64,000 nucleotides of DNA from Oscillospiraceae bacterium. GTDB lineage: Bacteria > Bacillota > Clostridia > Oscillospirales > Acutalibacteraceae. Below, piece by piece: positions 52,967-62,746 of this stretch; the first letter of the stretch is position 1, and every line of letters begins with the position of its first letter. Position numbers and translations under genes: made by a program. Under the pieces are notes generated by a model. That model was not told where the DNA came from and made no database searches. It worked only from the letters and a program-made list of their open reading frames with translations. Where the stretch lies: contig SVPZ01000004.1 in NCBI GenBank assembly GCA_015065605.1, forward strand, positions 25,385-89,384. The letters run 5' to 3'.

Positions 52967-53716
52967 ATGAAGTTTGAAAACTTGAAAGTTAAGGATATTG
53001 ATTTTGTAATTAAATATGCTTCTATTCTCAATAATTGGACTGTCAAAAACAGAAACACGCATATTATAGGTATAGCTTATTCCGGTGACGAATTGCATGA
53101 TTTTGGAGAGAAGAAATTCTCTATTAAAGAAAATACTATTTTCTTTTTAAATCAAAAAGATGACTATTTGGTTGACGTTAAAGAAAAGGGCTTATCACAT
53201 TCCATACATTTTACTACTTTTGAACCTATTGAAGAAGAAAGTTTTTGTATTAGGGTGAATTCTATTGATGAGCTTTCCAGACTTTTTGAAAAGGCGGAGC
53301 GATTTGATAAAAGTGTTGTAAACAGAGATTTTTTGCTCGCTTCATGTTTTTATCAAATATGCGCTGAGTTTAACACTATATTGCAAAAGAAATATTATCC
53401 TATTGATAAGCGAATGGTTATTGCGCGAGAATATTTGTATGCTCATTTTTCGGAAAATGACTGTTTGGATAATTTGTATTCTACTTCTAATATTTCAAGA
53501 AGACAGTTCGATACATTGTTCAAAAAGGTTTATGGACTGACTCCAAATCGCTTTATTGCTAATCAAAAAATCACATATGCAAAGAAACTGTTAAAAAATA
53601 GCAATTTACCGATTTTTGAAATTGCCAAATTGTGCGGCTTTTGTGACGTTTATTATTTTAGCAGTATGTTCAAAAAAGAGACGGGATGTTCTCCGAGTTC
53701 TTTTCGAAAATCTTAA
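52967..53716 (+). CDS. AraC-family regulator of the glycyl-radical operon
   Basis: 249 residues, 17 bp after the activase. The N-terminal domain (about 1-140) is a cupin-like sensor with YSGDELHDFGEKKF and NTIFFLNQKDDY. The C-terminal HTH pair (about 150-249) has CLDNLYSTSNISRRQFDTLFKKVYGLTPNRF and IFEIAKLCGFCDVYYFSSMFKKETG. Third gene of the operon, so autoregulation is likely. Confidence 0.9.
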   Translation: MKFENLKVKDIDFVIKYASILNNWTVKNRNTHIIGIAYSGDELHDFGEKKFSIKENTIFFLNQKDDYLVDVKEKGLSHSIHFTTFEPIEEESFCIRVNSIDELSRLFEKAERFDKSVVNRDFLLASCFYQICAEFNTILQKKYYPIDKRMVIAREYLYAHFSENDCLDNLYSTSNISRRQFDTLFKKVYGLTPNRFIANQKITYAKKLLKNSNLPIFEIAKLCGFCDVYYFSSMFKKETGCSPSSFRKS

Positions 53717-53751
53717 TTTTCTCAACTGTTTTTAATTCAGATATCAAATAT

Positions 53752-53785
53752 AAAAGCCATCGGTCACAAAACCGATGGCTTTTAT
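53752..53785. terminator. Bidirectional terminator
   Basis: Perfect 13-bp stem AAAAGCCATCGGT / ACCGATGGCTTTT with CACAAA loop between convergent operons. Confidence 0.9.
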
Positions 53786-53786
53786 G

Positions 53787-55145
53787 TTAGTTTTTAAGAC
53801 TTTGCAGAGGAGCGGGGATCTGTCCGCCTCGATTAATAAATTTAGCAGGTGAGCCTGTGTTGATTTTCATTACGGGACCTTCACCTAACAGACCGCCGAA
53901 TGATAGTGAATCTCCTTCTTTTTTACCAATAGCGGGAATGACGCGAACTGCAGTAGTTTTTGAATTAATCATACCTATCGCCGCTTCGTCGGCAATAATG
54001 GCGGAAATAACCTCAGCGGTGGTATCTCCGGGAATATTAATCATATCAAGACCTACAGAACATACTGCTGTCATAGCTTCGAGTTTTTCGATTGTTAATG
54101 AACCGCACTCAGCCGCGTGTATCATACCTGCATCTTCTGTTACGGGGATAAATGCGCCAGAAAGACCGCCAACCTTAGAGGAAGCCATTACACCGCCTTT
54201 TTTTACGGCATCGTTAAGCATAGCAAGAGCGGCGGTAGTACCTGCGCATCCGCAACACTCAAGTCCGATTTCTTCGAGTATATATGCAACAGAATCACCA
54301 ACTGCAGGGGTGGGTGCTAAGGAGAGGTCAACAATTCCAAACGGAACACCAAGACGCTGAGAAGCTTCTTTAGCAACCAATTGACCCATACGTGTAATCT
54401 TAAAAGCTGTGCGCTTGATTAGTTCTGCAACGCTTGTAATATCAAGGTCTTTAGATTTTGCTAAAGCGGCGCGGACAACACCGGGTCCTGATACGCCGAC
54501 GTTTATTACGCAGTCCGCTTCACCTACTCCGTGGAAAGCGCCTGCCATAAACGGATTGTCTTCGGGAGCGTTGCAAAATACTACTAATTTTGCGGCACCT
54601 ATGCAGTTTCGATCTTTTGTAAGCTCAGCGGCTTGTTTTACGACCGTGCCCATCATTTTTACGGCATCAAGGTTGATGCCTGCTTTTGTCGAACCTATAT
54701 TAACTGAAGAACAAACGTGATCGGTAACAGCAAGTGCTTCGGGAATACTATTTATAAGAATTTTATCTGCTTGGGTAAATCCTTTTTGTACGAGGGCAGA
54801 ATAACCGCCGATAAAATTAACTCCAACGGCTCTTGCTGCCTTTTCAAGAGTTAACGCAAATTTTACAGGTGATTTATCTTCGCATGCTCCCAGAATTAAT
54901 GCAATTGGAGTTACGGAGATACGTTTATTGATAATCGGAATACCGTATTTTTTTTCTATTTCCTCGCATTCGGGAACCAAGCGGCTTGCGCACTTAAGGA
55001 TTTTATTATAAACCTTATCGCACGCCTTATCAATGTCACTATCGATACAGTCCAGAAGAGAGATACCCATTGTAACGGTACGAATATCAAGATTTTCGTC
55101 CTGTATCATAGTTATGGTTTCAAGTATATCTTTTGTTTCTAACAT
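53787..55145 (-). CDS. UPF0210 (DUF711) family protein
   Basis: 452 residues, the usual length. Recognisable by [13 protein letters not shown] near the start, [26 protein letters not shown], a Cys-rich [13 protein letters not shown] and [13 protein letters not shown] at the end. Cytoplasmic, with no signal. The family is strongly conserved and usually paired with the small ACT protein encoded 9 bp upstream in transcription order, as here. Function is not established; a regulatory or amino-acid-sensing role with the ACT partner has been suggested by the pairing alone. Confidence 0.93.
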   Translation of the reverse strand: MLETKDILETITMIQDENLDIRTVTMGISLLDCIDSDIDKACDKVYNKILKCASRLVPECEEIEKKYGIPIINKRISVTPIALILGACEDKSPVKFALTLEKAARAVGVNFIGGYSALVQKGFTQADKILINSIPEALAVTDHVCSSVNIGSTKAGINLDAVKMMGTVVKQAAELTKDRNCIGAAKLVVFCNAPEDNPFMAGAFHGVGEADCVINVGVSGPGVVRAALAKSKDLDITSVAELIKRTAFKITRMGQLVAKEASQRLGVPFGIVDLSLAPTPAVGDSVAYILEEIGLECCGCAGTTAALAMLNDAVKKGGVMASSKVGGLSGAFIPVTEDAGMIHAAECGSLTIEKLEAMTAVCSVGLDMINIPGDTTAEVISAIIADEAAIGMINSKTTAVRVIPAIGKKEGDSLSFGGLLGEGPVMKINTGSPAKFINRGGQIPAPLQSLKN

Positions 55146-55154
55146 TTCGTCACC

Positions 55155-55424
55155 TTAAATTTTGTGCATAGCATTAAAGATATCTTCATGCATTGTGTGA
55201 ATGGAAAGACCTTTTTCTTCGCCATAAGCACTCATCACGTCGGCGAATTTATTGAAATCAGTATTAAGTGTTTTAATGTCGCAGATCATAATCATACAAA
55301 ACATATCCTGCAGTACCGATTGCGATACGTCAATAATATTAACACCGTATTCTGCGCATTTGTTTGAAACGCCGGCCAGAATACCAACACTGTCTTTACC
55401 AATAACGGAAATTACAACTTTCAT
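55155..55424 (-). CDS. UPF0237 ACT-domain protein
   Basis: 89 residues comprising one ACT domain: MKVVISVIGKDSVGILAGVS, GVNIIDVSQSVLQD and a helical C-terminus with IHTMHEDIFNAMHKI. Ribosome site AGAGGTG upstream. It is the known neighbour of UPF0210 and shares its transcript. ACT domains bind amino acids, so it may report ligand to its partner. Confidence 0.92.
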   Translation of the reverse strand: MKVVISVIGKDSVGILAGVSNKCAEYGVNIIDVSQSVLQDMFCMIMICDIKTLNTDFNKFADVMSAYGEEKGLSIHTMHEDIFNAMHKI

Positions 55425-55491
55425 ATTTGTGCACCTCTTAAAAATTTATGTTAATAATATAACATAGATTTTTATAAAAGTAAATAATACT

Positions 55492-55519
55492 TTGAAAATT
55501 TGTTTAGTTGTGGTAAAAT
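55492..55519 (+). promoter_or_regulatory. Promoter of ispE
   Basis: TTGAAA (55492-55497), 16-bp spacer, TAAAAT (55514-55519) with extended -10 TGG. Confidence 0.6.
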
Positions 55520-55537
55520 ACTTATGGAGTGATTCGA

Positions 55538-56380
55538 ATGATTAGTATAAAAGCCTACGCAAAAGTAAATCTATCCCTTGAAGTTTGCGGAAAAAGGGAA
55601 GACGGTTATCATATCTTAGATACTGTTATGCAAACGATTTCATTGTTTGATACTGTTACGCTTACTTTGGCAGATAAAGGTATTATTGATGTTTATTGTG
55701 ATAACGAAAATTTATCGGGTGAATCTAATCTTTGCCACCAAGCTGCTCGTTTATTTTTTGAGGAAAGCGGAATTGACGGTGGGTGCCGCATTAATATAGA
55801 AAAAAATATTCCGGTTTCAGCAGGACTGGGCGGAGGCAGTGCCGATGCTGCCGCAGTTCTTAATGGTCTAAATGCCCTATACGGAAATCCTTTTGATATA
55901 AATAAACTTAAAGAACTCGCGTTACCTCTTGGTGCTGACGTTCCTTTTTTAATTGAGGGTGGTACAGCCAGAGCTAAAGGCATTGGAGAAGAATTGGAAC
56001 CGATAAATAATAATATAAAGCGATATTTTTTGCTTATTAAAGAAGGGGAAAAGCAGTCAACTGCATATATGTATAAGAAAATTGATGAATTAAATGCGCC
56101 GCAACCGTACAGAAGTGTTTCGGAAAATATGGCAAAAAGTCTTAATGACGGTGATTTTTCTCTTTTTACTAAGTCTTTTGAAAATGATTTTTCAAAAGTT
56201 TGGGATTACGAAAAAATAAAGTGCGATTTGATCAAAAACGGTGCTATGGCTGTGTCAATTTCTGGTAGTGGCCCCACGGTTATGGGTGTGTTTAATACAC
56301 AAGAAAAAGCAATAAAAGCGCTTGAAACTATGAAAGGATCATATTCTAACATTTATCTTGCGGAATCTATCAATGAATAA
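55538..56380 (+). CDS. ispE: 4-diphosphocytidyl-2-C-methyl-D-erythritol kinase
   Basis: 280 residues from the ATG at 55538, 8 nt after GGAG; the GTG at 55529 overlaps that site. GHMP kinase of the MEP isoprenoid pathway. Visible: ISIKAYAKVNLSLEV start, the ATP loop PVSAGLGGGSADAAAVL (about 91-107), LGADVPFLIEGG and the C-terminal glycine motif ISGSGPTVMGVF. It lies before spoIIR, an order often seen in Clostridia and Bacilli. Confidence 0.97.
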   Translation: MISIKAYAKVNLSLEVCGKREDGYHILDTVMQTISLFDTVTLTLADKGIIDVYCDNENLSGESNLCHQAARLFFEESGIDGGCRINIEKNIPVSAGLGGGSADAAAVLNGLNALYGNPFDINKLKELALPLGADVPFLIEGGTARAKGIGEELEPINNNIKRYFLLIKEGEKQSTAYMYKKIDELNAPQPYRSVSENMAKSLNDGDFSLFTKSFENDFSKVWDYEKIKCDLIKNGAMAVSISGSGPTVMGVFNTQEKAIKALETMKGSYSNIYLAESINE

Positions 56381-56398
56381 ATAATCGATAAAGTGTCA

Positions 56399-56421
56399 AG
56401 TATAACCACGGAGGTTATACT
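56399..56421 (+). promoter_or_regulatory. Hairpin covering the spoIIR ribosome site
   Basis: Perfect inverted repeat AGTATAACC (56399-56407) and GGTTATACT (56413-56421) with loop ACGGA. GGAGG (56410-56414) spans the loop and 3' arm, and the ATG follows immediately. Confidence 0.6.
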
Positions 56422-57024
56422 ATGAGGATTTTAAAAATTTCTATTGTTTTCGGACTCATTATATCAATTTTAATGAGTATGGCAAGGTTTGATGCCTTAT
56501 GTTCGGATTTGCGCAAAAACATATTCAGGCTCCACATTAAAGCTGCTTCTGATTCTGCACCTGACCAATCTCTTAAACTGATGGTCAGAGATGCGTTATT
56601 AAATGAATACGGGGATGATTTCATTAATTGCAGTAATAAGGAAGAAGCTATAAATTTTGCAACTGCAAATATAGACAATTTTAGACTTACTGCAGAGAAA
56701 ATAATAAAAGATAACGGCTTCGATTACGGTGTGAGCGTTAACGTTGGTGAAAACTATTTTGAAAACCGTGAATATGATACGTTTACTTTGCCGGCGGGTG
56801 ATTATGAATCATTAAATATTATCATTGATGAAGGAAAGGGTAAAAATTGGTGGTGTGTAATGTTTCCTGCAGTTTGTCTTGGTGCTTCGTGCAGTTTAAA
56901 TGATGCGGTAGATGATAAAAGCGCCGGTATTGCCGAGAACAGTTCTGACTTTAAAATTCGCTTTAAAACGGTTGAAATTTACGAGGATTTCAAAAAAATC
57001 TTTAAAAATCGTAAAAATAAGTAA
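56422..57024 (+). CDS. spoIIR: Stage II sporulation protein R
   Basis: 200 residues, after GGAGG. A signal peptide or anchor (about 5-22) is followed by FRLHIKAASDSAPDQSLKLMVRDALL, the conserved SpoIIR core, then NVGENYFENREYDTFTLPAGDYESLNIIIDEGKGKNWWCVMFPAVCLGA. In spore formers SpoIIR is made in the forespore and triggers SpoIIGA to process pro-sigma E in the mother cell. The sequence supports a spore-forming organism. Its ribosome site lies in a hairpin, listed separately. Confidence 0.95.
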   Translation: MRILKISIVFGLIISILMSMARFDALCSDLRKNIFRLHIKAASDSAPDQSLKLMVRDALLNEYGDDFINCSNKEEAINFATANIDNFRLTAEKIIKDNGFDYGVSVNVGENYFENREYDTFTLPAGDYESLNIIIDEGKGKNWWCVMFPAVCLGASCSLNDAVDDKSAGIAENSSDFKIRFKTVEIYEDFKKIFKNRKNK

Positions 57025-57032
57025 AATTTTAC

Positions 57033-57061
57033 TTGCATTTTAGAATGAAATGTGTTAGTAT
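57033..57061 (+). promoter_or_regulatory. Promoter of rpmE
   Basis: TTGCAT (57033-57038), 17-bp spacer, TAGTAT (57056-57061). Confidence 0.65.
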
Positions 57062-57099
57062 ACCTTTGTTAGCGAAAATTTGAAAGAGGTGACACTATA

Positions 57100-57297
57100 A
57101 TGAAAGAGGCTATACATCCACAGTACGAGAAAGTCGTTGTTAAATGTGCATGTGGTGCAGAGTTCGAAACTCGTTCAACCAAGAAGGATATCCATCTTGA
57201 TATCTGCTCTAAATGTCATCCGTTCTTTACCGGAAAACAGAAGCTGGTTGACACCGGCGGTCGTGTTGACAAGTTCAGAAAGCGTTACGGCTTATAA
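57100..57297 (+). CDS. rpmE: 50S ribosomal protein bL31, zinc-binding form
   Basis: 65 residues, after AGAGGTG. Zinc ligands Cys16, Cys18, Cys36 and Cys39 (CAC and CSKC), then [25 protein letters not shown], the conserved bL31 C-terminus. The four-cysteine form is the C+ type, usually used when zinc is sufficient. Has its own promoter and terminator. Confidence 0.98.
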   Translation: MKEAIHPQYEKVVVKCACGAEFETRSTKKDIHLDICSKCHPFFTGKQKLVDTGGRVDKFRKRYGL

Positions 57298-57305
57298 GTA
57301 CAATT

Positions 57306-57339
57306 CCGCAACCACTTAGTTGGTTGCGGTTTTATTTTT
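57306..57339 (+). terminator. Terminator of rpmE
   Basis: Nine-bp stem CCGCAACCA / TGGTTGCGG, loop CTTAGT, then TTTTATTTTT; the next ribosome site follows at once. Confidence 0.85.
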
Positions 57340-57348
57340 GGAGGAATT

Positions 57349-57990
57349 ATGCAGGGTTATCGTACGTTGCTTGGCACAGCGGTAGGCGAATATGAAGAAA
57401 AACATTCCCGTTTTATTGCTGAAATAAAGCCTGTTTCTAACGAAGAAGAAGCACTTGCTTTTATAAAAGAACAAAAAAGTAAATACTGGGATGCCCGTCA
57501 TAACGTATATGCATACAGGTTACTGGGTGATGAATGTAGGTTTTCTGATGACGGTGAACCGCACGGAACGGCAGGTAAGCCTGTTTTGGATATTATTACC
57601 GGTCGTCAATTATCAAACGTATGTATAGTAGTAACAAGATATTTTGGCGGAATACTTTTAGGCACAGGCGGTCTTGTCAGAGCCTATAGTGAGGCAGCAA
57701 GAAATGCTGTTGATAATGCAACCATTGCTGAAATGGGATTGATTGATAAATTTTCACTGCATTGTGATTATCAGCAATATAATAGATTACTTCCTTTTTT
57801 TGCAAAATACGATGTTAATATTAACGATACGGTTTTTTTAGAAGATGTTATTATAAATTTTGCTTTGTCTAATGAAAAAAGTGAGTCATTTTTATTGGCT
57901 TTGACTGATAATTTTGCAGGTAAAATATCTGCTCAAAAAGAAGGACAAATTTTTGCTCCTGTTAATATTATAAAAAATAATATAGATTAA
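57349..57990 (+). CDS. yigZ: YigZ / IMPACT family protein
   Basis: 213 residues, after GGAGG. UPF0029/IMPACT domain: EYEEKHSRFIAEIKPV, DARHNVYAYRLL, RFSDDGEPHGTAGKP (signature) and VVTRYFGGILLGTGGLVRAYSEAA; a C-terminal ferredoxin-fold DUF1949-like domain follows. Eukaryotic IMPACT binds Gcn1; the bacterial role is not settled. Its ribosome site is directly behind the rpmE terminator, so it may be expressed by readthrough. Confidence 0.94.
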   Translation: MQGYRTLLGTAVGEYEEKHSRFIAEIKPVSNEEEALAFIKEQKSKYWDARHNVYAYRLLGDECRFSDDGEPHGTAGKPVLDIITGRQLSNVCIVVTRYFGGILLGTGGLVRAYSEAARNAVDNATIAEMGLIDKFSLHCDYQQYNRLLPFFAKYDVNINDTVFLEDVIINFALSNEKSESFLLALTDNFAGKISAQKEGQIFAPVNIIKNNID

Positions 57991-57998
57991 AAGGTTTT

Positions 57999-58026
57999 TT
58001 GACTTTTTTTGCGTATATAATATATA
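57999..58026 (+). promoter_or_regulatory. Possible promoter of dgt-dnaG-rpoD
   Basis: TTGACT (57999-58004) and TATATA (58021-58026) with a 16-bp spacer; a TATAAT at 58016 is too near the -35. Several -10 options make the choice uncertain. Confidence 0.4.
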
Positions 58027-58059
58027 GAAAGCGAAAATTTCGGAATTGCAGGAGAAAAT

Positions 58060-59058
58060 ATGGAAAATATCCGTAAAAAATTAGAAGAAAACGAGCATTT
58101 ATATTTATGTGATTTAGCAGCTTTCAGCGATAAATCAAAAGGCAGAAAGATTTTTGAAGAAGAATCTCCGTTAAGAACCGTTTATCAGCGCGATAGGGAT
58201 AGGATTATTCATTCAAAAGCGTTTCGTCGATTAAAGCACAAAACTCAGGTTTTTCTGTCCCCTGAGTCAGATCATTACAGAACGCGACTAACTCACACTC
58301 TTGAAGTTTCTCAAATAGCACGCACAGTTGCTCGCGCAATGGGTCTTAACGAAGATTTGACCGAAGCTATCGCTTTAGGACACGACCTTGGTCACACTCC
58401 GTTCGGACATGCCGGTGAGCGTGCTCTTAATGAACTTGCTCCGTTCGATTTTACCCATTTTGAACAAAGTGTCAGAGTTTGCGAGAAACTTGAAAAATCA
58501 GGCAAGGGACTTAACCTAACTTATGAAGTTTTAGACGGTATTCTTTGCCACACAAGAGGAAAGAATGCCGAAACGCTAGAAGGCCGTATTGTACGTATTT
58601 GCGATAGAATTGCCTATATTAATCACGATATAGATGATGCTATAAGAGGCAATATTATTAGTATAAACGATATCCCGGAAGATATTCGCAATTTTCTAGG
58701 AAATACTAAAAGTCAGCGTATTAATACTTTGGTTATGTCTGTTATCGAAAACAGCAATACTGATATTTGTATGGATGAAGTTACAAAGGTTTATTTTGAT
58801 AAACTTCATGAGTTTCTTTTTGAGTTTGTTTATCGTAACCCAAAAGCAAAGTCTGAAGAAACGAAGGTATATGGATTTATAAAAGGTCTTTATGACTATT
58901 ACTGTCAAAATCCGTTGTTATTACCCGCAGAGTATAGAAAAATTTCTGAAGACGAAGGTGTTGAACGCACTGTAGTTGATTATATTGCAGGTATGACCGA
59001 CCATTATGCAGTAGTTAGTTTCAATAATATTTTCGTTCCGGGTGCTTGGGAACATTAA
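58060..59058 (+). CDS. dgt: Deoxyguanosinetriphosphate triphosphohydrolase-like HD protein
   Basis: 332 residues. HD-domain dNTPase: YQRDRDRIIHSKAFRRLKHKTQVF start motif, RTRLTHTLEVSQIA (first His), ALGHDLGHTPFGHAGE (HD pair and following His) and YINHDIDDA (metal Asp). Family members remove triphosphate from dNTPs, thereby tuning nucleotide pools. The position before dnaG-rpoD is the classical arrangement in Clostridia. Whether it is GTP-specific cannot be told. Confidence 0.94.
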   Translation: MENIRKKLEENEHLYLCDLAAFSDKSKGRKIFEEESPLRTVYQRDRDRIIHSKAFRRLKHKTQVFLSPESDHYRTRLTHTLEVSQIARTVARAMGLNEDLTEAIALGHDLGHTPFGHAGERALNELAPFDFTHFEQSVRVCEKLEKSGKGLNLTYEVLDGILCHTRGKNAETLEGRIVRICDRIAYINHDIDDAIRGNIISINDIPEDIRNFLGNTKSQRINTLVMSVIENSNTDICMDEVTKVYFDKLHEFLFEFVYRNPKAKSEETKVYGFIKGLYDYYCQNPLLLPAEYRKISEDEGVERTVVDYIAGMTDHYAVVSFNNIFVPGAWEH

Positions 59059-59091
59059 ATTAATTTTAAATTATATGAAAGGAGTTTTAAT

Positions 59092-60858
59092 ATGGCAATA
59101 CCACAAGACGTTATAGCGGAAATTAAATATAAGAATGATATTGAGTCTATAATTTCACAGTATATCGTTCTTAAACGTCGGGGCAAAAACCTTATTGGAT
59201 TATGTCCTTTCCATAACGAAAAAACTCCTTCATTTACGATTTATCCCGAAAATGGCTCTTTTTATTGTTTTGGATGTAAAGTGGGCGGCGACGTTATCAC
59301 CTTTACAAGTCTTATTGAGCACCTTGATTACGTCGAATCATTAAAATATTTGGCTGAAAAATCCGGAATAGAAATTCGCGATAACGGCGAGAATGATAAT
59401 TCTATGCAGAAACTTAAACAAACGATTCTTGAAATTAATCGTGAAACAGCCAGATTTTATCATAATTATCTTATGTCCGAAAATGGAAAATGGGCGTTTG
59501 ATTATCTTGTGGGAAGAGGTCTTACTCGTTCGACGATTGTTAAATTCGGTCTTGGATGTGCTCCTGATAGCTGGGATGCGTTATTTAAACATCTTTCTTC
59601 TAAAGGATATACTGTTGGCGATATGCTTCAGGCTAACGTGATATCGAAAAGTCAACGAGGAAGTTATTTCGACCGTTTTAGAAACCGTGTAATGTTTCCC
59701 ATAATTAATCTTAGGGGTAACGTTATTGCTTTTAGTGGACGAGCCAAACCGGGTGATGAAAAAGCTTCGGCAAAATACGTTAATACGTCCGATACTCCCG
59801 TTTACAAAAAAAGTGAGAATTTGTTTGCTTTTAATTATGCTAAGAATAACTGTGCCGACAGAATTATATTAGTTGAAGGTAATATGGACGTTATTTCTTT
59901 GCATCAAGCGGGTTTTACTAATACAGTTGCCGCATTAGGTACGTCATTTACTATTGAGCAAGCGAAATTGCTGTGTCGATATACTAAAGAAATAGTAGTT
60001 CTTTTTGACTCCGATAGTGCTGGACAAAATGCTGTAAAAAAAGCGCTCGCTACTCTTAAAGATTCAGGAATGAATATAAGAGTTTTGGTTTTACCGGAAG
60101 GGAAAGACCCTGATGAATTTATAAAGAAGAATTCTCCTGAAAAGTTGAGAGTTTTGCTTGACGGATCTGAAAGCGATATTGATTATAAATTGAGAATCGC
60201 TTCTTATGACTTTGACGTTAACACCAATGACGGAAAGCTTAATTATTTAAAAACAGCCGCAGCGATTCTCGCAGATACTGATGACGAATTAACTGTAGAT
60301 TTATATTCGGGAAAATTAGCGGAAACTTTTGGCTTTTCAAAAAACTCTGTTGAAAGCGCTGTAAAAAAGATACGTGAAACTAAGTCAAGACAAAAGGTAA
60401 GAAAAGAAATTTCCGAGGTAATTTCTCCAACCTTTACACGTGATTCAATAAATCCTGAAAAAAGGCTAAACAAGAAAGTAGCGGTAGCTGAAGAAACGAT
60501 TATTTCAATTCTTTTTGCGCATCCTGACTACTTTAATGCGGTAGAAGATGAATTGCCGCCAAATTTGTTTGTTACTTCTCTTAATCAAAAAATATATGGG
60601 GATATTTTTAATGCTTTAAGAGAAGGCAAGAATATAGATGTTTCTTTATTTGGTGAAAAATATAATCCGAATGAACTTGGTTATATAGTTTCGCTTCAAA
60701 GTTCGGTCAAAGCTGAACGTAATGCTTTACAGGTTCTGCGTGACAGTATTGATATAATAAAAAAATATCACGATACTTCGCTGAATGATAGTGACAGCGA
60801 TGATGACTGGGCTAATAAAATGAAAGAAATTGTTAAACAAAAAAAGGGAGATAAATAG
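59092..60858 (+). CDS. dnaG: DNA primase
   Basis: 588 residues, after AAAGGAG. N-terminal CHC2 zinc finger with Cys38, His41, Cys59 and Cys62, the RNA polymerase domain with FRNRVMFPI and SGR, the Toprim motifs [12 protein letters not shown] and [13 protein letters not shown], and a helical DnaB-interacting C-terminus (about 440-588). Makes primers for replication. Typical macromolecular-synthesis order dgt-dnaG-rpoD. The rpoD ATG follows the stop after 1 bp. Confidence 0.98.
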   Translation: MAIPQDVIAEIKYKNDIESIISQYIVLKRRGKNLIGLCPFHNEKTPSFTIYPENGSFYCFGCKVGGDVITFTSLIEHLDYVESLKYLAEKSGIEIRDNGENDNSMQKLKQTILEINRETARFYHNYLMSENGKWAFDYLVGRGLTRSTIVKFGLGCAPDSWDALFKHLSSKGYTVGDMLQANVISKSQRGSYFDRFRNRVMFPIINLRGNVIAFSGRAKPGDEKASAKYVNTSDTPVYKKSENLFAFNYAKNNCADRIILVEGNMDVISLHQAGFTNTVAALGTSFTIEQAKLLCRYTKEIVVLFDSDSAGQNAVKKALATLKDSGMNIRVLVLPEGKDPDEFIKKNSPEKLRVLLDGSESDIDYKLRIASYDFDVNTNDGKLNYLKTAAAILADTDDELTVDLYSGKLAETFGFSKNSVESAVKKIRETKSRQKVRKEISEVISPTFTRDSINPEKRLNKKVAVAEETIISILFAHPDYFNAVEDELPPNLFVTSLNQKIYGDIFNALREGKNIDVSLFGEKYNPNELGYIVSLQSSVKAERNALQVLRDSIDIIKKYHDTSLNDSDSDDDWANKMKEIVKQKKGDK

Positions 60859-60859
60859 G

Positions 60860-61936
60860 ATGGAAAAGGAAAACAAAAAGGTTAATTCAAATGAAGTAAG
60901 TGAAAATGTTAAAGAAGAGGCATTTGATATCGAGAAAGAGGATAAAATACTTTCTATCGATGAAATCGAAAATGCGCCTGATGATCTTGAGTCACTATAT
61001 GATGAACCTGTTTTACTTGAACTTGATTATGATGATGAACCAACTGATGACGATCTTAAGTTAGAAGAGATGGATCTTGATAAGCTTGACGATGACAGTG
61101 CTTTGGACAATCTTTCTTTAGATGATCCTGTTAAAGTGTATCTTCGTGAGATTGGTAGAGTTCCGCTACTTTCGGGTGATGAAGAAATAGAACTTGCTGT
61201 TAAAATATCCGAAGGTGATGAAAAAGCTAAAAGACGTCTTGCTGAAGCAAATCTTCGTCTTGTTGTAAGTATTGCCAAGAAGTACGTTGGCAGAGGTATG
61301 TATTTCCTTGATTTAATTCAGGAAGGAAACGTTGGCCTTATTAAAGCAGTCGATAAGTTTGACTATACCAAAGGCTTTAAATTCTCTACTTATGCTACTT
61401 GGTGGATTCGTCAGGCAATTACTCGTGCTATTGCCGATCAGGCTAGAACTATCCGTATTCCCGTTCATATGGTTGAAACTATTAACAGACTTAAACGTGT
61501 TCAAAGTCAGCTCCTTCACGAAAACGGTTATGAACCCAGCGAAGAGATGATTGCTCAAAAAATGGATATGCCCGTTGAAAGAGTAAGAGAAATTATGCGT
61601 GTGGCTCAGGAACCTGTTTCTATGGAAACTCCTATAGGTCCCGAGGAAGATTCACGACTTATGGACTTCATCAGAGATGAAGATGCGCTTGCTCCCGATG
61701 AAGCGGCTCTTAAAGCTATTACTAACGAAGATATTGACGGAGTTCTTAAAACCCTTACAGAAAGAGAAGAAGCGGTTATCAGACTTCGTTTTGGTTTGCA
61801 TGACGGCAGATGTCACACATTAGAAGAGGTTGGCAGTGAATTTAAGGTAACCAGAGAGCGTATTCGTCAGATTGAGGCTAAAGCTTTGCGTAAACTTCGT
61901 CATCCTGTTCGTTCCAATCGTTTCAAAGACAGATAA
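60860..61936 (+). CDS. rpoD: RNA polymerase primary sigma factor
   Basis: 358 residues from the ATG at 60860, after AAGGGAG. An acidic N-terminus (about 1-85) with many Asp and Glu replaces the large region 1.1 of E. coli sigma-70. Region 1.2 ([17 protein letters not shown]), region 2 ([34 protein letters not shown]), region 3 ([13 protein letters not shown]) and region 4 HTH ([30 protein letters not shown]) are all intact. This is the housekeeping sigma-A that would read the promoters in this window. Confidence 0.98.
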   Translation: MEKENKKVNSNEVSENVKEEAFDIEKEDKILSIDEIENAPDDLESLYDEPVLLELDYDDEPTDDDLKLEEMDLDKLDDDSALDNLSLDDPVKVYLREIGRVPLLSGDEEIELAVKISEGDEKAKRRLAEANLRLVVSIAKKYVGRGMYFLDLIQEGNVGLIKAVDKFDYTKGFKFSTYATWWIRQAITRAIADQARTIRIPVHMVETINRLKRVQSQLLHENGYEPSEEMIAQKMDMPVERVREIMRVAQEPVSMETPIGPEEDSRLMDFIRDEDALAPDEAALKAITNEDIDGVLKTLTEREEAVIRLRFGLHDGRCHTLEEVGSEFKVTRERIRQIEAKALRKLRHPVRSNRFKDR

Positions 61937-61946
61937 AGGTGATGTT

Positions 61947-62204
61947 ATGACTTATCAATATACTCCAAAAGGTGTTTGTTCTCGTTATATGGAGTTCTCG
62001 GTTGAAAACGGGAAAATTACTGACGTCGTAATAAAAGGCGGATGTAACGGTAATTTGAAAGGTATTTGCGCTCTTGTTAAAGGAATGGACGTTGATGACG
62101 TTATTAATAAACTCAAAGATATCAAATGCGGTTTTAAAGATACGTCTTGTCCTGCGCAATTAGCCATTGCTCTTACTCAATATAAAAACGAAAAAGAGGA
62201 ATAA
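61947..62204 (+). CDS. TIGR03905 family TSCPD domain protein
   Basis: 85 residues from the ATG at 61947, after AAGGTG. MTYQYTPKGVCSRYMEFSVENGKITDV, KGGCNGNLKGICALVKGM and CGFKDTSCPAQLA place four conserved cysteines with the TSCPD-like end. The domain also occurs at the end of ribonucleotide reductases; this standalone form is of unknown function. Immediately follows rpoD and precedes an unknown gene by 2 bp. Confidence 0.9.
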   Translation: MTYQYTPKGVCSRYMEFSVENGKITDVVIKGGCNGNLKGICALVKGMDVDDVINKLKDIKCGFKDTSCPAQLAIALTQYKNEKEE

Positions 62205-62206
62205 TA

Positions 62207-62743
62207 GTGAATTTTGATTCCGATATTAAGATTGCAGGCGATAAACCTTCAATCGACGTTAAAAGAAATCGTCTTTTAGCCGGTGAAATGGGCGAGAATG
62301 CCGGTGAACGCAATAACGCTAAATATCTCGGCAGAGCTGTTGCACAGATTTTTTCAAAAGATGCCACTAATTTTAAATATGAAGATGATGGCGATTATGA
62401 AATGATAGTGCAAAGAAGAATGCTTCTTTCTTTTACGGCTACGGTTGGTTTTGAAAGATATTGCTCGGATGATACCGATGCGGGTATTGCACAAAAAGCG
62501 TTTATAGATTACCTAAAGGAAAATAATCCTGAAATTCTTAAAACATCTACCGATACCGGTGCATTTTCTTTTTATTATCTCGCTTATAGAAGAGGAATAG
62601 AGGTTGACAGAAGAATCGGTCAGACCTTTGCTATGTTGTGTTCACACGATGGAGATAACGTCTATCAAGAACTTGGCGAAGCCCTTTATTGTTGGTTTTC
62701 TTCGGTTGTTAAAGAACAAGCTGAAAAATTCTGCTTATCATAG
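62207..62743 (+). CDS. Conserved hypothetical protein, 178 residues
   Basis: Starts at GTG 62207, after AGAGGA, 2 bp past the TSCPD stop, so it is probably cotranslated. The protein is mainly helical, with no signal or membrane segment. Notable stretches: RNRLLAGEMGENAGERNNAKYLGRAVAQIF, MLLSFTATVGFERYC, FSFYYLAYRRG. I do not recognise the family. Its position in the rpoD transcript and even codon use suggest a real, vertically inherited gene. Confidence 0.75.
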   Translation: MNFDSDIKIAGDKPSIDVKRNRLLAGEMGENAGERNNAKYLGRAVAQIFSKDATNFKYEDDGDYEMIVQRRMLLSFTATVGFERYCSDDTDAGIAQKAFIDYLKENNPEILKTSTDTGAFSFYYLAYRRGIEVDRRIGQTFAMLCSHDGDNVYQELGEALYCWFSSVVKEQAEKFCLS

Positions 62744-62746
62744 AAT

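Noticed and set aside
53857..54360. 167-codon plus-strand frame inside UPF0210
   Set aside because: Antisense shadow frame caused by codon bias of the minus-strand gene.
56381..56421. Sigma-F promoter before spoIIR
   Set aside because: GTATA at 56400 would place the -10 inside the coding start and the GG-rich -10 is absent; the true promoter may lie within ispE.
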